The notes beneath the pieces are model-generated. The model saw only the letters and a list, made by a program, of their open reading frames with translations. It made no database searches and was not told the origin of the DNA. From NCBI GenBank assembly GCA_001874155.1, contig MPDB01000001.1, positions 124,001 to 188,000 of the forward strand: DNA of 64,000 bases. Direction: 5' to 3'. Shown here piece by piece: positions 1 through 8,933 of the stretch (its first letter is position 1; the number at the start of each line of letters is the position of its first letter). The DNA comes from Vibrio sp. MedPE-SWchi. Its GTDB lineage: Bacteria > Pseudomonadota > Gammaproteobacteria > Enterobacterales > Vibrionaceae. A program made the position numbers and the translations under genes.

Positions 1-164
1 TCATCCCTGTCTCTGCATTGAGCGGCGCGCTTCTCGTAGTCGTGGCCGATCTTGTCGCGCGTTTGGCGCTCGATTCCGCAGAGTTACCACTTGGTGTCGT
101 TACGACCACACTAGGCGCACCTATCTTCATCTGGATGTTGGTAAAGAATCATGATTCAAATTAA
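1..164 (+). CDS. btuC: BtuC, vitamin B12 ABC transporter permease (C-terminal fragment)
   Basis: Only the last 53 codons are in the window; the reading frame starts at base 3 and ends at TAA 162-164. The peptide begins [20 protein letters not shown] and continues through [18 protein letters not shown] to a short basic tail. This is the usual end of FecCD-type permeases for B12 or siderophores, where the ELPLG motif and the GAPxF helix are conserved. The stop codon lies 14 bases inside the following btuD gene, so the two are translationally coupled. BtuC rather than a siderophore permease is inferred from that neighbour. Confidence 0.82.
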   Translation, partial: IPVSALSGALLVVVADLVARLALDSAELPLGVVTTTLGAPIFIWMLVKNHDSN

Positions 165-906
165 TAGCATCAAAGTCGAATCTCGAGTATTGCCGCTCTC
201 ATTTGAATGCAAGGCAGGCGAGATTCTCCATGTCGTCGGGCCAAATGGCAGTGGTAAAAGCACACTGTTATCAGCGATCGCTGGCGTGTTACCTTTTACG
301 GGGTCAGTGAGTATCGGGTCGCTCGATGTTCGTTCGGCGTCACTCGACACGTTAGCCCAATATCGAGCCTATTTGAGTCAAAGTGCGAGACCCGCTTTCA
401 ATTTAGCTGTGTTTCAATATTTGGCTTTGTCTGTTCCAAAGTGTTGTCAATTGGACGACGAAAATGTTCAAAAAGCGTTAGAGACGTTGACTGGGTTGGT
501 CGATATCGAAGATAAGCTGCATCGCTCGATACACCACCTTTCCGGTGGCGAATGGCAGCGGGTAAGACTGGCCGCTATTTGTTTGCAAGTTTGGCCCTCT
601 TTAAACCCTCACGCCAAGCTGCTCATACTCGATGAGCCTGGCGCACCTCTGGATATAGGTCAGCAAGCCTTGTTGTATCAGCTAATTGATGAAGTGGCTC
701 ACCAAGGGTTATGCGTAATTATGGCGAATCATGACCTAAACCGAGCACTTAAACACGCAGACAGCGCTGTTCTTCTAAATAACGGAATCATGCAAAAGGT
801 CGGCAAGGTCGAAGAGGTGCTCGACCCAACGCTGCTCAGTGACGTATTTCAAACAACAGTCAAAAAAGTCGAGATTGACCAGCAGTCCTATCTGTTATTC
901 GATTGA
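151..906 (+). CDS. btuD: BtuD, vitamin B12 import ATP-binding protein
   Basis: ATPase subunit of an ABC importer, cytoplasmic, coupled to the BtuC permease to move cobalamin across the inner membrane. The 251 residues match the family's length. Walker A is GPNGSGKST near residue 30, the signature is [12 protein letters not shown] near 129, and Walker B LLILDEP follows near 158, with the H-loop in [10 protein letters not shown]. The gene overlaps the end of btuC by 14 bases. Gene order and length favour BtuD over FecE/FhuC-type siderophore ATPases, but the family is close and substrate is not proven by sequence. Confidence 0.85.
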   Translation: MIQINSIKVESRVLPLSFECKAGEILHVVGPNGSGKSTLLSAIAGVLPFTGSVSIGSLDVRSASLDTLAQYRAYLSQSARPAFNLAVFQYLALSVPKCCQLDDENVQKALETLTGLVDIEDKLHRSIHHLSGGEWQRVRLAAICLQVWPSLNPHAKLLILDEPGAPLDIGQQALLYQLIDEVAHQGLCVIMANHDLNRALKHADSAVLLNNGIMQKVGKVEEVLDPTLLSDVFQTTVKKVEIDQQSYLLFD

Positions 907-936
907 GCCACATACAGCGCAATTAAACGCGCAATT

Positions 937-962
937 AAACGCACGATCGAAATTGTGCGTTT
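937..962 (+). terminator. Hairpin after btuD
   Basis: Inverted repeat AAACGCAC / GTGCGTTT (937-944 and 955-962) with a 10-base loop, 30 bases after the btuD stop. Only three T residues follow, so it is a weak terminator candidate. The sequence just before it contains two near-copies of GCGCAATTAAAC. Confidence 0.45.
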
Positions 963-1131
963 GCACTCCCCTGAATTAACGATAACAATCCAACGTTCTA
1001 AAATGACAGGGCAATAACCTGTTGATGACACCGATCAAAGGGTCTCATTTAGTATTTGAGCATACAGTGCTTGAATGGATGTACTCTGTTTAAGCTTTAA
1101 CATTTTCTATTTAATGTTGAGCCCAAACACT

Positions 1132-2139
1132 ATGGATTCTTTTTACAAACCCGCCTCAGCGTTAGGCGCGCTATTGATGCTCTTCGGATGTATTGGAGAA
1201 GAGCCCATTAACCGTAACACCGCAATGTTTAACTTGGCAGTATCTGATGCCGCCATAGACAGTGTGGATTCCGTTGTCGTTGTTTACAGCAAAGTCGCTT
1301 TACTGTCTCTAAGTGGCGAGCAGCCAATTGTGATGGATATTGAGTTACTTTCTGAAGAGAGTGGCAAGGTCGATCTGCTTAAGTATCAAGGCAGCAGTAA
1401 AGCCAGTTTAGTTACTAACAAGGCCATTCCTCCAGGTGAGTACGAACTATGCTTATTCGTCCGCAATGGCGAAAGTCAAAATGATCAGTTATCTCATGTG
1501 GTTGAAACAAACACCCATTCAATAGAGCCTTTGTCGATAGAGAGTAATGGAGCTTGTCCTCTGAGCGGCGAGGAAAGTGAATATAATGTGGGCGAGAGTG
1601 TGCTGCATTTTGATAAGACGCTCACCCTTCAGTCAGGTGATAACCATTTTGTGGCTGAGTTTGATTTGCGAAGCGGACTACAAAAACACATAGAACAAGA
1701 ATTCACGTATACACTGCAAAAAGAGTCGATAAAACTCATTGATGAACGGGATGCGGGTGTTGTTATGGGCACGGTGGATCATTCTGTGATCGAACAGTGT
1801 CGGATCGACAATCTCATTGCGTCAACGATTGATGCGGTTTACCTCTATCCAACCCAAGTTGCGCGTTCGAATATGGGCAGCTTCTCAGAGAATGGCCGGT
1901 ATGCGGTTGAGCCCATTGCTGCTGCGAATGTGACTACGTACGACGGTATTCATTATGAATTTGATATTGGTTACGTAGAAGAGGGGACGTACTCACTTGG
2001 TTATACTTGTGTGGCTGATAAAGATCCTGCCGTGAAGACAGAGCAAGCCTTGCCAGCGTTCAATATTTATCAAGCAGAACAGCCTGTTAAGGTGTATCCA
2101 CAGTATCTCTCAGAAATTGATTTTTCAACGATCATATAG
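1132..2139 (+). CDS. DUF4382-type lipoprotein
   Basis: Predicted lipoprotein of unknown function. The reading frame is open from 1075, but the ATG at 1132 gives a proper lipoprotein signal: a hydrophobic stretch ending in LMLFGC, with the lipidated cysteine followed by IGEEP. The mature part has the DUF4382 layout: an opening beta segment in which 'SDAAIDSVDSVVVVYSKVAL' resembles the family's conserved start, then KVDLLKYQG and an IPPGEYELC segment. The second half (from about residue 190) is less conserved and has two cysteines. It stands alone between btuD and a strong terminator. Family members are often surface proteins in marine bacteria; no function can be assigned. Confidence 0.72.
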   Translation: MDSFYKPASALGALLMLFGCIGEEPINRNTAMFNLAVSDAAIDSVDSVVVVYSKVALLSLSGEQPIVMDIELLSEESGKVDLLKYQGSSKASLVTNKAIPPGEYELCLFVRNGESQNDQLSHVVETNTHSIEPLSIESNGACPLSGEESEYNVGESVLHFDKTLTLQSGDNHFVAEFDLRSGLQKHIEQEFTYTLQKESIKLIDERDAGVVMGTVDHSVIEQCRIDNLIASTIDAVYLYPTQVARSNMGSFSENGRYAVEPIAAANVTTYDGIHYEFDIGYVEEGTYSLGYTCVADKDPAVKTEQALPAFNIYQAEQPVKVYPQYLSEIDFSTII

Positions 2140-2162
2140 CGGATTTTGTAAGCTGTAGACAC

Positions 2163-2191
2163 AAAAAACGCGAGTCGAGACTCGCGTTTTT
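2163..2191. terminator. Bidirectional Rho-independent terminator
   Basis: Perfect 10-bp stem AACGCGAGTC / GACTCGCGTT (2167-2176 and 2179-2188) flanked by an A-run on the left and a T-run on the right. It separates the plus-strand lipoprotein gene from the convergent minus-strand gene ending at 2223 and can serve both. Confidence 0.9.
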
Positions 2192-2222
2192 AAAGCGTAT
2201 AAAATCTATCTATTGTTTGCGC

Positions 2223-2798
2223 TTACTTTGTTAAAGGCGCGAGATCTGCTGGACGATAGTAAACAGACTTTAGAACTTTACCTTGGCGAATCGTTTTGCT
2301 TTCAGAAACAAAATCTTCCGCACATTTAGCAATAATGTAATCGCCTTTTTGAACGGCCATTAACTTGATACCTTGTTTCGCATAAAAGGCTTCAGTTTCC
2401 GCGTATTCACCTTCGTTACGACAAACTTTACTCATGTTGCTCGAATGAACTTCATCCCAGCATGGAATAAATTCAATGCCACGGTTAATCGCAACGTTTA
2501 GAAGGAGATCAACCAAGTAACTAATGGCTAGGTTGTCTTCAACTTGGCTATTGCCTAGGTGAACAAGGCGTCCCATTAAGACGTAAACGCTGTCTATGAT
2601 CGCGTCTGCTTGTTCCATTTTGCAATCCGCTTCAGCAAGCTCTGTCAGCTCTTCTATGATCAATGAAGTATGCAGAGTGTCGGCTTTGTCATTAAGGCTA
2701 GCAACGTCCGCTACAGGTAAATCGAAAGTGCTACGAAATTCAGAGATATCACGGTAAAGGTGATCAAAAATAGGTTGAGTCAGTTGAGATAATTGCAT
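2223..2798 (-). CDS. All-alpha NTP pyrophosphohydrolase-like protein (MazG/PRA-PH superfamily)
   Basis: 191 residues. The segment IIEELTELAEADCKMEQADAI and the following DSVYVLMGR carry the EExxE and (A)DxxxD metal-binding pattern of all-alpha NTP pyrophosphohydrolases (MazG, HisE, dimeric dUTPase superfamily). Such enzymes hydrolyse nucleoside triphosphates to the monophosphate and PPi with Mg2+, often for house-cleaning. The C-terminal 90 residues (from about WDEVHSSNMSKVCRNEGE) resemble the extended NTPase form seen in other gamma-proteobacteria and phages. It is a single gene between two terminators. The substrate cannot be told from sequence. Confidence 0.68.
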   Translation of the reverse strand: MQLSQLTQPIFDHLYRDISEFRSTFDLPVADVASLNDKADTLHTSLIIEELTELAEADCKMEQADAIIDSVYVLMGRLVHLGNSQVEDNLAISYLVDLLLNVAINRGIEFIPCWDEVHSSNMSKVCRNEGEYAETEAFYAKQGIKLMAVQKGDYIIAKCAEDFVSESKTIRQGKVLKSVYYRPADLAPLTK

Positions 2799-2921
2799 GA
2801 ACGACGTCCGTAATAAAATTGGATAATGTAATTGCCGCTATGATAGCAAAGCATCGGATTAGCTGCTATTGGCTTATCCGAACAAATGGACGTTACACGA
2901 AGCAAATGAATACAGAGCCAG

Positions 2922-2952
2922 AAAAAAGGGAATAACCAGTAAGATTATTCCC
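2922..2952 (-). terminator. Terminator of the syp locus, after sypR
   Basis: On the minus strand, GGGAATAA / TTATTCCC (2945-2952 and 2928-2935) with a 9-base loop is followed by six T residues (plus-strand A-run 2922-2927). It lies 34 bases past the sypR stop and closes the long polysaccharide locus. Confidence 0.9.
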
Positions 2953-2985
2953 CCTCAAACGTATCTTTAAAATAGGCGTTGGTTA

Positions 2986-3627
2986 TTAACGACCTCGGCC
3001 ATCGACCATAACAACAATGGTTTTAGAGATAATGCTCAAATCCATCATTAACCAGTTACGCATTGAACACATTGATAGTGCATAGCTGTGGTCAAATCCA
3101 ACTTTACGGCGTACATCGTCAATACACGTATCATAACCTTGGTTTACTTGAGCAAGCCCCGTAATACCAGGCATTACACCGTATGTGCGGTCAGCAAAAT
3201 ATGGGATTGCTGTTTCCAATTTGTTGTAGAAACTTGGACGTTCAGGGCGTGGTCCAATAAGCGACATTTCACCACGGACCACATTAAACAACTGTGGAAT
3301 CTCATCAAGACGAGTTTTTCTTAAGAAACGACCTACAGGAGTAATACGCGGATCTCCTTCTGTTGCCCAAACAGCGCCTGAGCGAGTTTCAGCATCTTGG
3401 TACATGGTTCTAAATTTAATGATATCGAAAAACTCCATGTGACTGGGTGTCGATTTACCCACACGTTGCTGTCTGTAAAAAACAGGGCCTGGAGAGGTGA
3501 GTTTGATAGCCAATGCGATAAACGGCATAACAGGGCTAAGCAGTAACAGACCGACGATTGCACCAGTTAAATCAAAGATTCTTTTAGCACACCAAATAGA
3601 GATACGGGTTGATTTTGTAGTAGTCAT
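2986..3627 (-). CDS. sypR: SypR, undecaprenyl-phosphate sugar phosphotransferase
   Basis: Initiating enzyme that moves a sugar phosphate from a UDP-sugar onto undecaprenyl phosphate at the inner membrane, starting the Syp polysaccharide repeat unit. The 213 residues are a minimal bacterial sugar transferase (PF02397): one N-terminal membrane hairpin (about 14-42), then FDIIKFRTM, the acidic LDEIPQLFNVVRGEMSLIGP motif and PRPE. It lacks the extra N-terminal membrane helices of WbaP-type enzymes. A GGAG ribosome site sits 8 bases before the ATG. It is the last gene of the sypP-Q-R unit, 10 bases after sypQ, matching the order in Vibrio fischeri. Confidence 0.93.
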   Translation of the reverse strand: MTTTKSTRISIWCAKRIFDLTGAIVGLLLLSPVMPFIALAIKLTSPGPVFYRQQRVGKSTPSHMEFFDIIKFRTMYQDAETRSGAVWATEGDPRITPVGRFLRKTRLDEIPQLFNVVRGEMSLIGPRPERPSFYNKLETAIPYFADRTYGVMPGITGLAQVNQGYDTCIDDVRRKVGFDHSYALSMCSMRNWLMMDLSIISKTIVVMVDGRGR

Positions 3628-3637
3628 AATGAGCTCC

Positions 3638-4825
3638 TTAGTGATTTACTCGTGTCCATCGACCAGATTCAAGACCTAATAGGTAACGCAGTCCACCAAC
3701 GAAGTTAGCGAAGTGGCCAGCCACTAGGTAAGACATTAATTTGCATGGTTTACAGTTAAAAGCATTTGGAAATAGCAGACTCAAACCCGCCAATGTGTAT
3801 AGGCAAACTTGAGCGACTAAAGCCGTTAAAAAAAGTGGGTTGTTCATCAGCAATACTGAAGTCACTAGGCAAATCAGCATCAAGTAAGGCATGACAAGTC
3901 TTAGGCCTTTCCCTGAAAGGAATGCAAATGCCACACCTTTGTATTTTGGGTTGAACAAACTAAATAATTGAATCGCTTGTTGCATGTTGCCTGCCGAAAT
4001 ACGTAGACGGCGTTTAAAGTCATTGTTTTGATTTGTCGCTTCAAGTTCAACAGCCACCATCTTGTCATCATAAACAGAATTAAATCCTTGTTTAACAATC
4101 AGCATGGGAAGCACAAAGTCATCATTAATTGTGTTCGCTGCCAGTGGTGTAAACAGGTGTGTTCTAAACAGATAGAATGCTCCATGTGCGCCCAAGGTAG
4201 ACCCAAGCGATGCTTCATTTTGTTTAACCTGGCTTTGATACTGCCAGTAGCTCGACTCACCTGCATTGTTGGTATCCAATAGTTGGTAGCGACCATTCAC
4301 AACGCCGGTGCGACTATTCTTAAAGTGCTGCTCAGCAACCAGAAGAGCATCGATTGAGATAAGAGCAGAGACATCTGAAAGCGCGGTGATGTCAGATGAA
4401 ATCGTCAGCATCTGTTGGTTAATCACCGCTACTTTACCTTGGTTTTCTTCAAGGTCACGGATCTCAAAATGAATATCACTACAAATCGATTCTTGAATTG
4501 TATCCTGCGCAATCTCAACCGTTTTATCTGTACACCCATCACAAGCGATGATGATAGAAAGACGATTACGAGGGTAGTCAAGGCTCGCTAGGTTGCGAAT
4601 CTTGTCTGCTATCCAGCGCTCTTCGTTGTACGCCGCGACCAAAATAGTGATAGATGGACGCACACGGTCAAGCTTGTTGCTGCGGTAACCGCGTTTTGAA
4701 TCCGCAAGTTTCGATTGAGGGTGAGTCTTTGAATACCACTTCAAAACAAGTGGGTAGCCAACATGATGATAAACAATCAAGGCTGCACTCGTAAGTGACA
4801 CTAAGATGATGATAGATTCAATCAT
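3638..4825 (-). CDS. sypQ: SypQ, family 2 glycosyltransferase
   Basis: Membrane-bound GT-A type glycosyltransferase of the Syp polysaccharide pathway. An N-terminal membrane helix (about 3-20) is followed by the nucleotide-sugar-binding region ITILVAAYNEERW and IIIACDGCTDKT, a later acidic LSDVSALIS, the NDDFVLP segment and RRLRISAGNMQQ, which resembles the QxxRW region of processive GT2 enzymes. Two or three C-terminal helices end the protein at about 395 residues. Its start overlaps the sypP stop by 4 bases, indicating coupled translation. Acceptor and donor sugars are unknown. Confidence 0.9.
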   Translation of the reverse strand: MIESIIILVSLTSAALIVYHHVGYPLVLKWYSKTHPQSKLADSKRGYRSNKLDRVRPSITILVAAYNEERWIADKIRNLASLDYPRNRLSIIIACDGCTDKTVEIAQDTIQESICSDIHFEIRDLEENQGKVAVINQQMLTISSDITALSDVSALISIDALLVAEQHFKNSRTGVVNGRYQLLDTNNAGESSYWQYQSQVKQNEASLGSTLGAHGAFYLFRTHLFTPLAANTINDDFVLPMLIVKQGFNSVYDDKMVAVELEATNQNNDFKRRLRISAGNMQQAIQLFSLFNPKYKGVAFAFLSGKGLRLVMPYLMLICLVTSVLLMNNPLFLTALVAQVCLYTLAGLSLLFPNAFNCKPCKLMSYLVAGHFANFVGGLRYLLGLESGRWTRVNH

Positions 4826-5940
4826 GCTACCGCCTCCACTAACTGAACCTGTGCAGCAAGCGATTCGTAGGCCTTCACCATGTTTCTAATGTCGTTGTTT
4901 TCTAAAACGAATTGACGGGGTTGAGTCTCAACACCGTGGCATAACATGTGAAAGAGAACATCAGCCATGTTGTGAATATCATTCGCTTTAATTAATCTTC
5001 CACTGTCAGGACAAAGTGTTTCTTTACTCGCTCCAACATTAGTCACTGCAGTTCGAATGTTACATGCTTGCGCTTCCAGTGGAGAAAGTGGGAAACCTTC
5101 AGAACGTGATGGCATGCAGAACAGATCCAATGCTTGATAAAAGCGTTGCATGTCATCAACCAAACCAAGGAAGGTAACGCGGTCTAAAACATCGTATTGC
5201 GCAGCGAGTGCTTCTAGTTTTGCGCGTTGGCTACCGTGACCTGCAATGGTAAGGTGCACACATTTTGGCATGTATGAGAGAGCAGAAATGGCTAAATCGT
5301 GGCCTTTCACCGTTTCTAGGCGGCCCGCGCAGCCAATGATCTTTTTATCGGCTGGAAGATTAAAGTGAGCTCTTGCGAGATCTTTTCGGCCTGGACTGAA
5401 CTTCTCACAATCAACCCCGTTTTTAATGGTGGTCGTGTTGTTGTAAGAAAAGTGATTCAGTAGTGTTTCTTCGACTAGGTTTGCGTCTGCGACTAACTGA
5501 GGTTTTGCTACGTTTAACGCCATTTTCTCAAGACGAACGTGTTTTTCATTGTTTAGGTGCCATACATCATGTTCAGTGTGAATTCTGACTGGTACTGAAG
5601 TGAGACGTGATGCTAACCCTGCATACAATAAAGGGCCAATGTGATGCGTGTGCACAACATCAGGTTTGATGACATTGAAGGTTTTAACAAGCTGAGAAAG
5701 TGTGTGCAGTTTTACCCCCGGCTTCTTCTCTAGGAAATGAATCTGGTTAGCGAATGGCTTCAGACGTGGCCAGTTTTCTATCGCTTGCTTCTTTTCGCCC
5801 TCTAAACTCACGATCATCACTTTGTTTAATGGCGTTGAGAAGGCTAGAAGGTCAAGTGCAAGGCTTTCAAGGCCGCCAGGAGCAAGGTGTTGCACGACAT
5901 GAATAACAGTTTGTCCTGTGTTTGATTCTGTTGTTGTCAT
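4822..5940 (-). CDS. sypP: SypP, family 4 glycosyltransferase
   Basis: Cytoplasmic GT-B glycosyltransferase. The N-terminal half starts HVVQHLAPGGLESLALDLL, the typical acceptor-domain loop. The C-terminal half has IIGCAGRLETVKGHDLAISA and the EX7E motif within SRSEGFPLSPLEAQ. It is 372 residues, normal for GT4. It opens the sypP-Q-R transcription unit: a sigma-54 promoter and a SypG box lie 80-170 bases upstream. A TTTGCTCC-type spacer with AAGGAGC just before the ATG (minus strand) serves as the ribosome site. Confidence 0.92.
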   Translation of the reverse strand: MTTTESNTGQTVIHVVQHLAPGGLESLALDLLAFSTPLNKVMIVSLEGEKKQAIENWPRLKPFANQIHFLEKKPGVKLHTLSQLVKTFNVIKPDVVHTHHIGPLLYAGLASRLTSVPVRIHTEHDVWHLNNEKHVRLEKMALNVAKPQLVADANLVEETLLNHFSYNNTTTIKNGVDCEKFSPGRKDLARAHFNLPADKKIIGCAGRLETVKGHDLAISALSYMPKCVHLTIAGHGSQRAKLEALAAQYDVLDRVTFLGLVDDMQRFYQALDLFCMPSRSEGFPLSPLEAQACNIRTAVTNVGASKETLCPDSGRLIKANDIHNMADVLFHMLCHGVETQPRQFVLENNDIRNMVKAYESLAAQVQLVEAVA

Positions 5941-6017
5941 CGTTTGCTCCTTGGTTATCTATTCTTGGCTATCTATTGTTGCTAGAGAGTGAACTTTCTC
6001 TGTTTCTAACTGGGTAT

Positions 6018-6033
6018 TGCACGGTGCGTGCCA
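6018..6033 (-). promoter_or_regulatory. Sigma-54 promoter of sypP
   Basis: Minus-strand TGGCACGCACCGTGCA fits the -24/-12 consensus (GG at 6031-6032, GC at 6019-6020, ten bases between). Transcription would start near 6007, leaving a leader of about 65 bases before sypP. A SypG box is centred 70 bp upstream of the -24 element. Confidence 0.85.
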
Positions 6034-6093
6034 TGTTTTAAAGTGCTTTAATTACAGTCGCTTATGGTTTGTGTTAAACAGGAGTTAGGCTCA

Positions 6094-6108
6094 TTGTCAA
6101 AATGAGAA
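6094..6108 (-). promoter_or_regulatory. SypG-binding box upstream of sypP
   Basis: Minus-strand TTCTCATTTTGACAA fits the TTCTCA-N3-TGM pattern known for V. fischeri SypG binding elements. It is the least symmetric of the four copies in the window: the right half is TGACAA rather than TGAGAA. Confidence 0.82.
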
Positions 6109-6264
6109 TCGTATTGAACAACAGATTGAATAGGAGAGGGAATAAGAGCGAGAGTGAGCGCTTCTGAAGAGTGCAGGGCTGTATAACGACCAGAGACAGA
6201 ACAGAAAGAGAGATTAAAACTATCGCAGTGAACTGAGTGAATTCGATTAAAGCCGCCGCACTAG

Positions 6265-6315
6265 CCCCCCCCAAAAAAAAATGAAAATAAGAAAATAAGA
6301 AAATAAGAAAAGAAA
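6265..6315. repeat. Homopolymer pair and AAAATAAG repeats in the sypO-sypP gap
   Basis: Eight C (6265-6272) are followed directly by nine A (6273-6281), then about three tandem copies of an 8-base GAAAATAA unit up to the sypO terminator. The whole gap 5941-6381 otherwise holds the sypP promoter and SypG box; bases 6110-6264 show no gene I can support. A 66-codon TTG-initiated frame (6074-6274, minus) starts inside the C-run and covers the SypG box, so I do not call it. Confidence 0.7.
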
Positions 6316-6318
6316 AAA

Positions 6319-6336
6319 GGCTAACCTACGTTAGCC
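6319..6336 (-). terminator. Terminator after sypO
   Basis: Minus-strand stem GGCTAAC / GTTAGCC (6330-6336 and 6319-6325) with a 4-base loop is followed by six T, then more pyrimidine-rich repeats. It separates the sypM-N-O unit from the sypP-Q-R unit. Confidence 0.88.
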
Positions 6337-6381
6337 TCTACCTATGCGTTGAGCTTTAAAAGCTAGATGCTTACCGTCTCA

Positions 6382-7806
6382 TTATTCGATTCTAGGTACG
6401 ATGGTGATAACCGGAACATTGGTCAGTTCCTCGAGCTGATCTTTACGTCTTATCGAGGTATCAAAAAGTTCAGCAACGGTAGCCAGCCCGCAGCCCAATG
6501 CAATGCCTGCGATGAAACCTGCGATGATAAAGAACACCATTGGTAAGTTGGACGGATGACTTGGCGTGTAAGGTAAGTCGATGATTTTCACGCGTTTGTT
6601 CTGTTCGAATATACCTAATGATCCGGTAAGCTGCGCCATTTCATAGCGCTCAACAAGCTCATCATAAAGCTGTCTCTTGATTTGAACATCACGTTGCAAT
6701 CTATACAGTGACTTCGCGTTATCACCAAAGTTGTTTGCCTTCTGTTCTAGCTCAAAGATCATCTGCTTTAAGCTTTTTGTCTCTTCATTAAGGGCTTCAT
6801 AGCGACCACGAACGAGTTGAAGACTGTGTAACTGAGTCACAAGCAGCGGCTGCATGTCAGAAATATCAGAGATTGCGGACGTACTGGCAATATCCCACAA
6901 TTGGTCACTGTTTAGGTTTGGTTGATCCATTTTAAGCAGCGCGGCGCGTTCGCTCTCTAATCTTGCAAGCTCTCGATTCTTTGCTTGTACGGCGCTGTGT
7001 TCTTCAGTGTATTTTGCTCGTAACAAGCTTAGTGCGCTTCGTATATCGATGATTTGCTCTTCTATTTTTCCGACAACAGGGTTTGTCTTAGACAACTGCT
7101 CATCGAGGCTACCAAGGCTTTTCTTAACCCCAGCAAGCTCTGCTTGTTTCTCGGCAAGGCTTTGTTTTAAAGACGCGAGCCTGGTTAGGCTTTGGCTTTG
7201 CATCTCTGGGCTTACGGAAGAATTCACATTCTTGAATTCTGCTAATGCATCTTCGGCTTTATCCAGGTCATCTTGGCGTTTTTCAATATGAATCGCGAGG
7301 AACTCACTTGAATCTTCTATAGACGATCGTTCTGGTGCCAGAAGTTGCTCAATGAAATGGTCGCTTATTGATTGCAGAAGCTCTTTCATTCCTTCGGCTT
7401 GGTCAGATCTCAGCTCAATTTTTAGAAAGTCTTTCCCTAATTGAGAGACACTGACGCTGGCCGAAATCTCGTACATGATTTGATCGGCTTCAGCGGGGGA
7501 CGTGTTCTCATCGATCAAACCCAGCTCTATCGCCACTGAACGTAAAACGTGTCGGCTCTTGAGCAAAGTGCTTAGCGCATTCAAGCGGTCTTTTAGCATG
7601 GTTGAAACGGCGATGTCTTCAAGGAAAGGGTTCATTTTAGCCGTTTCTTGAATTAACATGCTGGTGTGGGATTTGTAAGTCGTTGGCGCAAGCTTGGCAA
7701 TGCCAGCACCCACAAAAGGCAGAATGAGAATGGGCAGGCAGATCAAGTAGCGCCTTCTCCAGGCACCACTAAGAATAATGATCAGGCGCAGCTTCAATTC
7801 ATTCAT
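6382..7806 (-). CDS. sypO: SypO, chain-length determinant (Wzz/GumC type)
   Basis: Polysaccharide co-polymerase anchored in the inner membrane, expected to set chain length and link synthesis to export. A first helix lies at about 19-37 (YLICLPILILPFVGAGIAK), and a long, charged, coiled-coil-rich periplasmic domain covers about 40-420. A proline-containing second helix follows (NLPMVFFIIAGFIAGIALG), with a short cytoplasmic tail ending in VITIVPRIE. There is no attached tyrosine kinase domain; the related P-loop protein is SypD, encoded far upstream. At 474 residues it is of normal length. Its ATG overlaps the sypN stop by 4 bases. Confidence 0.92.
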   Translation of the reverse strand: MNELKLRLIIILSGAWRRRYLICLPILILPFVGAGIAKLAPTTYKSHTSMLIQETAKMNPFLEDIAVSTMLKDRLNALSTLLKSRHVLRSVAIELGLIDENTSPAEADQIMYEISASVSVSQLGKDFLKIELRSDQAEGMKELLQSISDHFIEQLLAPERSSIEDSSEFLAIHIEKRQDDLDKAEDALAEFKNVNSSVSPEMQSQSLTRLASLKQSLAEKQAELAGVKKSLGSLDEQLSKTNPVVGKIEEQIIDIRSALSLLRAKYTEEHSAVQAKNRELARLESERAALLKMDQPNLNSDQLWDIASTSAISDISDMQPLLVTQLHSLQLVRGRYEALNEETKSLKQMIFELEQKANNFGDNAKSLYRLQRDVQIKRQLYDELVERYEMAQLTGSLGIFEQNKRVKIIDLPYTPSHPSNLPMVFFIIAGFIAGIALGCGLATVAELFDTSIRRKDQLEELTNVPVITIVPRIE

Positions 7807-8933
7807 AGTAGCTCCAACATCCAGTCGACAAATTCGCTTCGAGAGTCCCAGCTATGTTGATTAACGATACCTTTGGGTAACGTTTCTTGCTGGCGAGCTG
7901 CACAGAGCGCTTGGCTCATCTCGTTGTTGTCTTTTACGACATTCACAAATCGTTTAAATCCTTCTAATGCTGGAAACTCCGTTGAGATGATGGGTTTACC
8001 GGCTGCCAAATACTCCATTAATTTTAATGGGCTACATGCAATTATTTGCTCATTCAGTTTAAAGGGTAGCAGACTCACATCCCAATGCTGGCTATATTGT
8101 GGTAATTGATGGTGTGGACGTGGCCCTAGGTAAAATACGTTGTCATTCGTCGGTAATTTCGAATGGTTTAACTCTTGTGGCCCAATGAAGACAAAGTCCC
8201 ACTCTGAGTTATCGGTGACAGCCTTTTGAATCATGTCGTAATCTAACCAGTTTGAGAGGCTGCCATAAAAACCAGCAATGGGACGACCACGGTTGGGAAG
8301 ATCCTTTGCGCGAGGGGCAGGGGTTGAAAACAGGGTATTGTCGACGCCGTGTGGTAGCAGTTGAGTTTTACAGGCCGGGAAACGCGAATGCATCTCTTCA
8401 CTGGCCGCAAAGATCAGGTCTGCTTTATCAATGAGTTTTGATTCATGTTTTGCAACGACAGAGTGGTCAACACCCGCCAACGAAGAGAAATCGTCACCAC
8501 AGTAGTAAACAACGGCAGACTCGCCAACATGGCCACATAAGTCTGCAGCCGTCGGCAATGAACACCATAAAACAGGGTCATTTAATTTGGCTTGTTCCAA
8601 TATGGGTTTTAGCTGATTCAGCATCATATTTTTCGCCACATTGCGGGCAAAGTCAGAGCGTGGCGCTGGAATCGTTTTTAAATTAACCACTGTGATGTTG
8701 TCGAGGTTAATGTCGCTTGAGGTTGTTTGGTCCATTGAGCTGAAGCCGCCTTTTGAACGACCCAAAAGCTTGTTCATTGCGCGTTTTCCATCACCAAGGT
8801 TTAGCTTTGGTTGACGCAAACCGATGGAGTTAACCCAAACGACTTTGCGTTGCTCTGCGAGGCGTTTAACCAGGTGTTGAGTACTTGATGGTAAACCACC
8901 AAAGTCTTCGCCAAATACAATGAGATCATGCAT
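7803..8933 (-). CDS. sypN: SypN, glycosyltransferase (GT-B)
   Basis: Predicted cytoplasmic glycosyltransferase of the Syp pathway. The N-terminus FGEDFGGLPSSTQHLVKRLA resembles the start of TuaH-like GT-B enzymes. The C-terminal donor domain includes PIAGFYGSLSNWLDYDMIQ and the conserved SPLKLMEYLAAGKPIISTEF. The gene overlaps sypM by 8 bases and sypO by 4, so the three form one translationally coupled unit. Sugar specificity is unknown. Confidence 0.88.
   Translation of the reverse strand: MHDLIVFGEDFGGLPSSTQHLVKRLAEQRKVVWVNSIGLRQPKLNLGDGKRAMNKLLGRSKGGFSSMDQTTSSDINLDNITVVNLKTIPAPRSDFARNVAKNMMLNQLKPILEQAKLNDPVLWCSLPTAADLCGHVGESAVVYYCGDDFSSLAGVDHSVVAKHESKLIDKADLIFAASEEMHSRFPACKTQLLPHGVDNTLFSTPAPRAKDLPNRGRPIAGFYGSLSNWLDYDMIQKAVTDNSEWDFVFIGPQELNHSKLPTNDNVFYLGPRPHHQLPQYSQHWDVSLLPFKLNEQIIACSPLKLMEYLAAGKPIISTEFPALEGFKRFVNVVKDNNEMSQALCAARQQETLPKGIVNQHSWDSRSEFVDWMLELL

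Noticed and set aside
6074..6274. 66-codon hydrophobic frame on the minus strand in the sypO-sypP gap
   Set aside because: It begins with TTG inside a poly-C tract, has no ribosome site, and its body covers the SypG box of sypP. The composition comes from pyrimidine-rich DNA.
6282..6315. Short tandem AAAATAAG copies as a CRISPR-like array
   Set aside because: Units are 8 bases with no spacers and no cas genes nearby; this is simple-sequence DNA.
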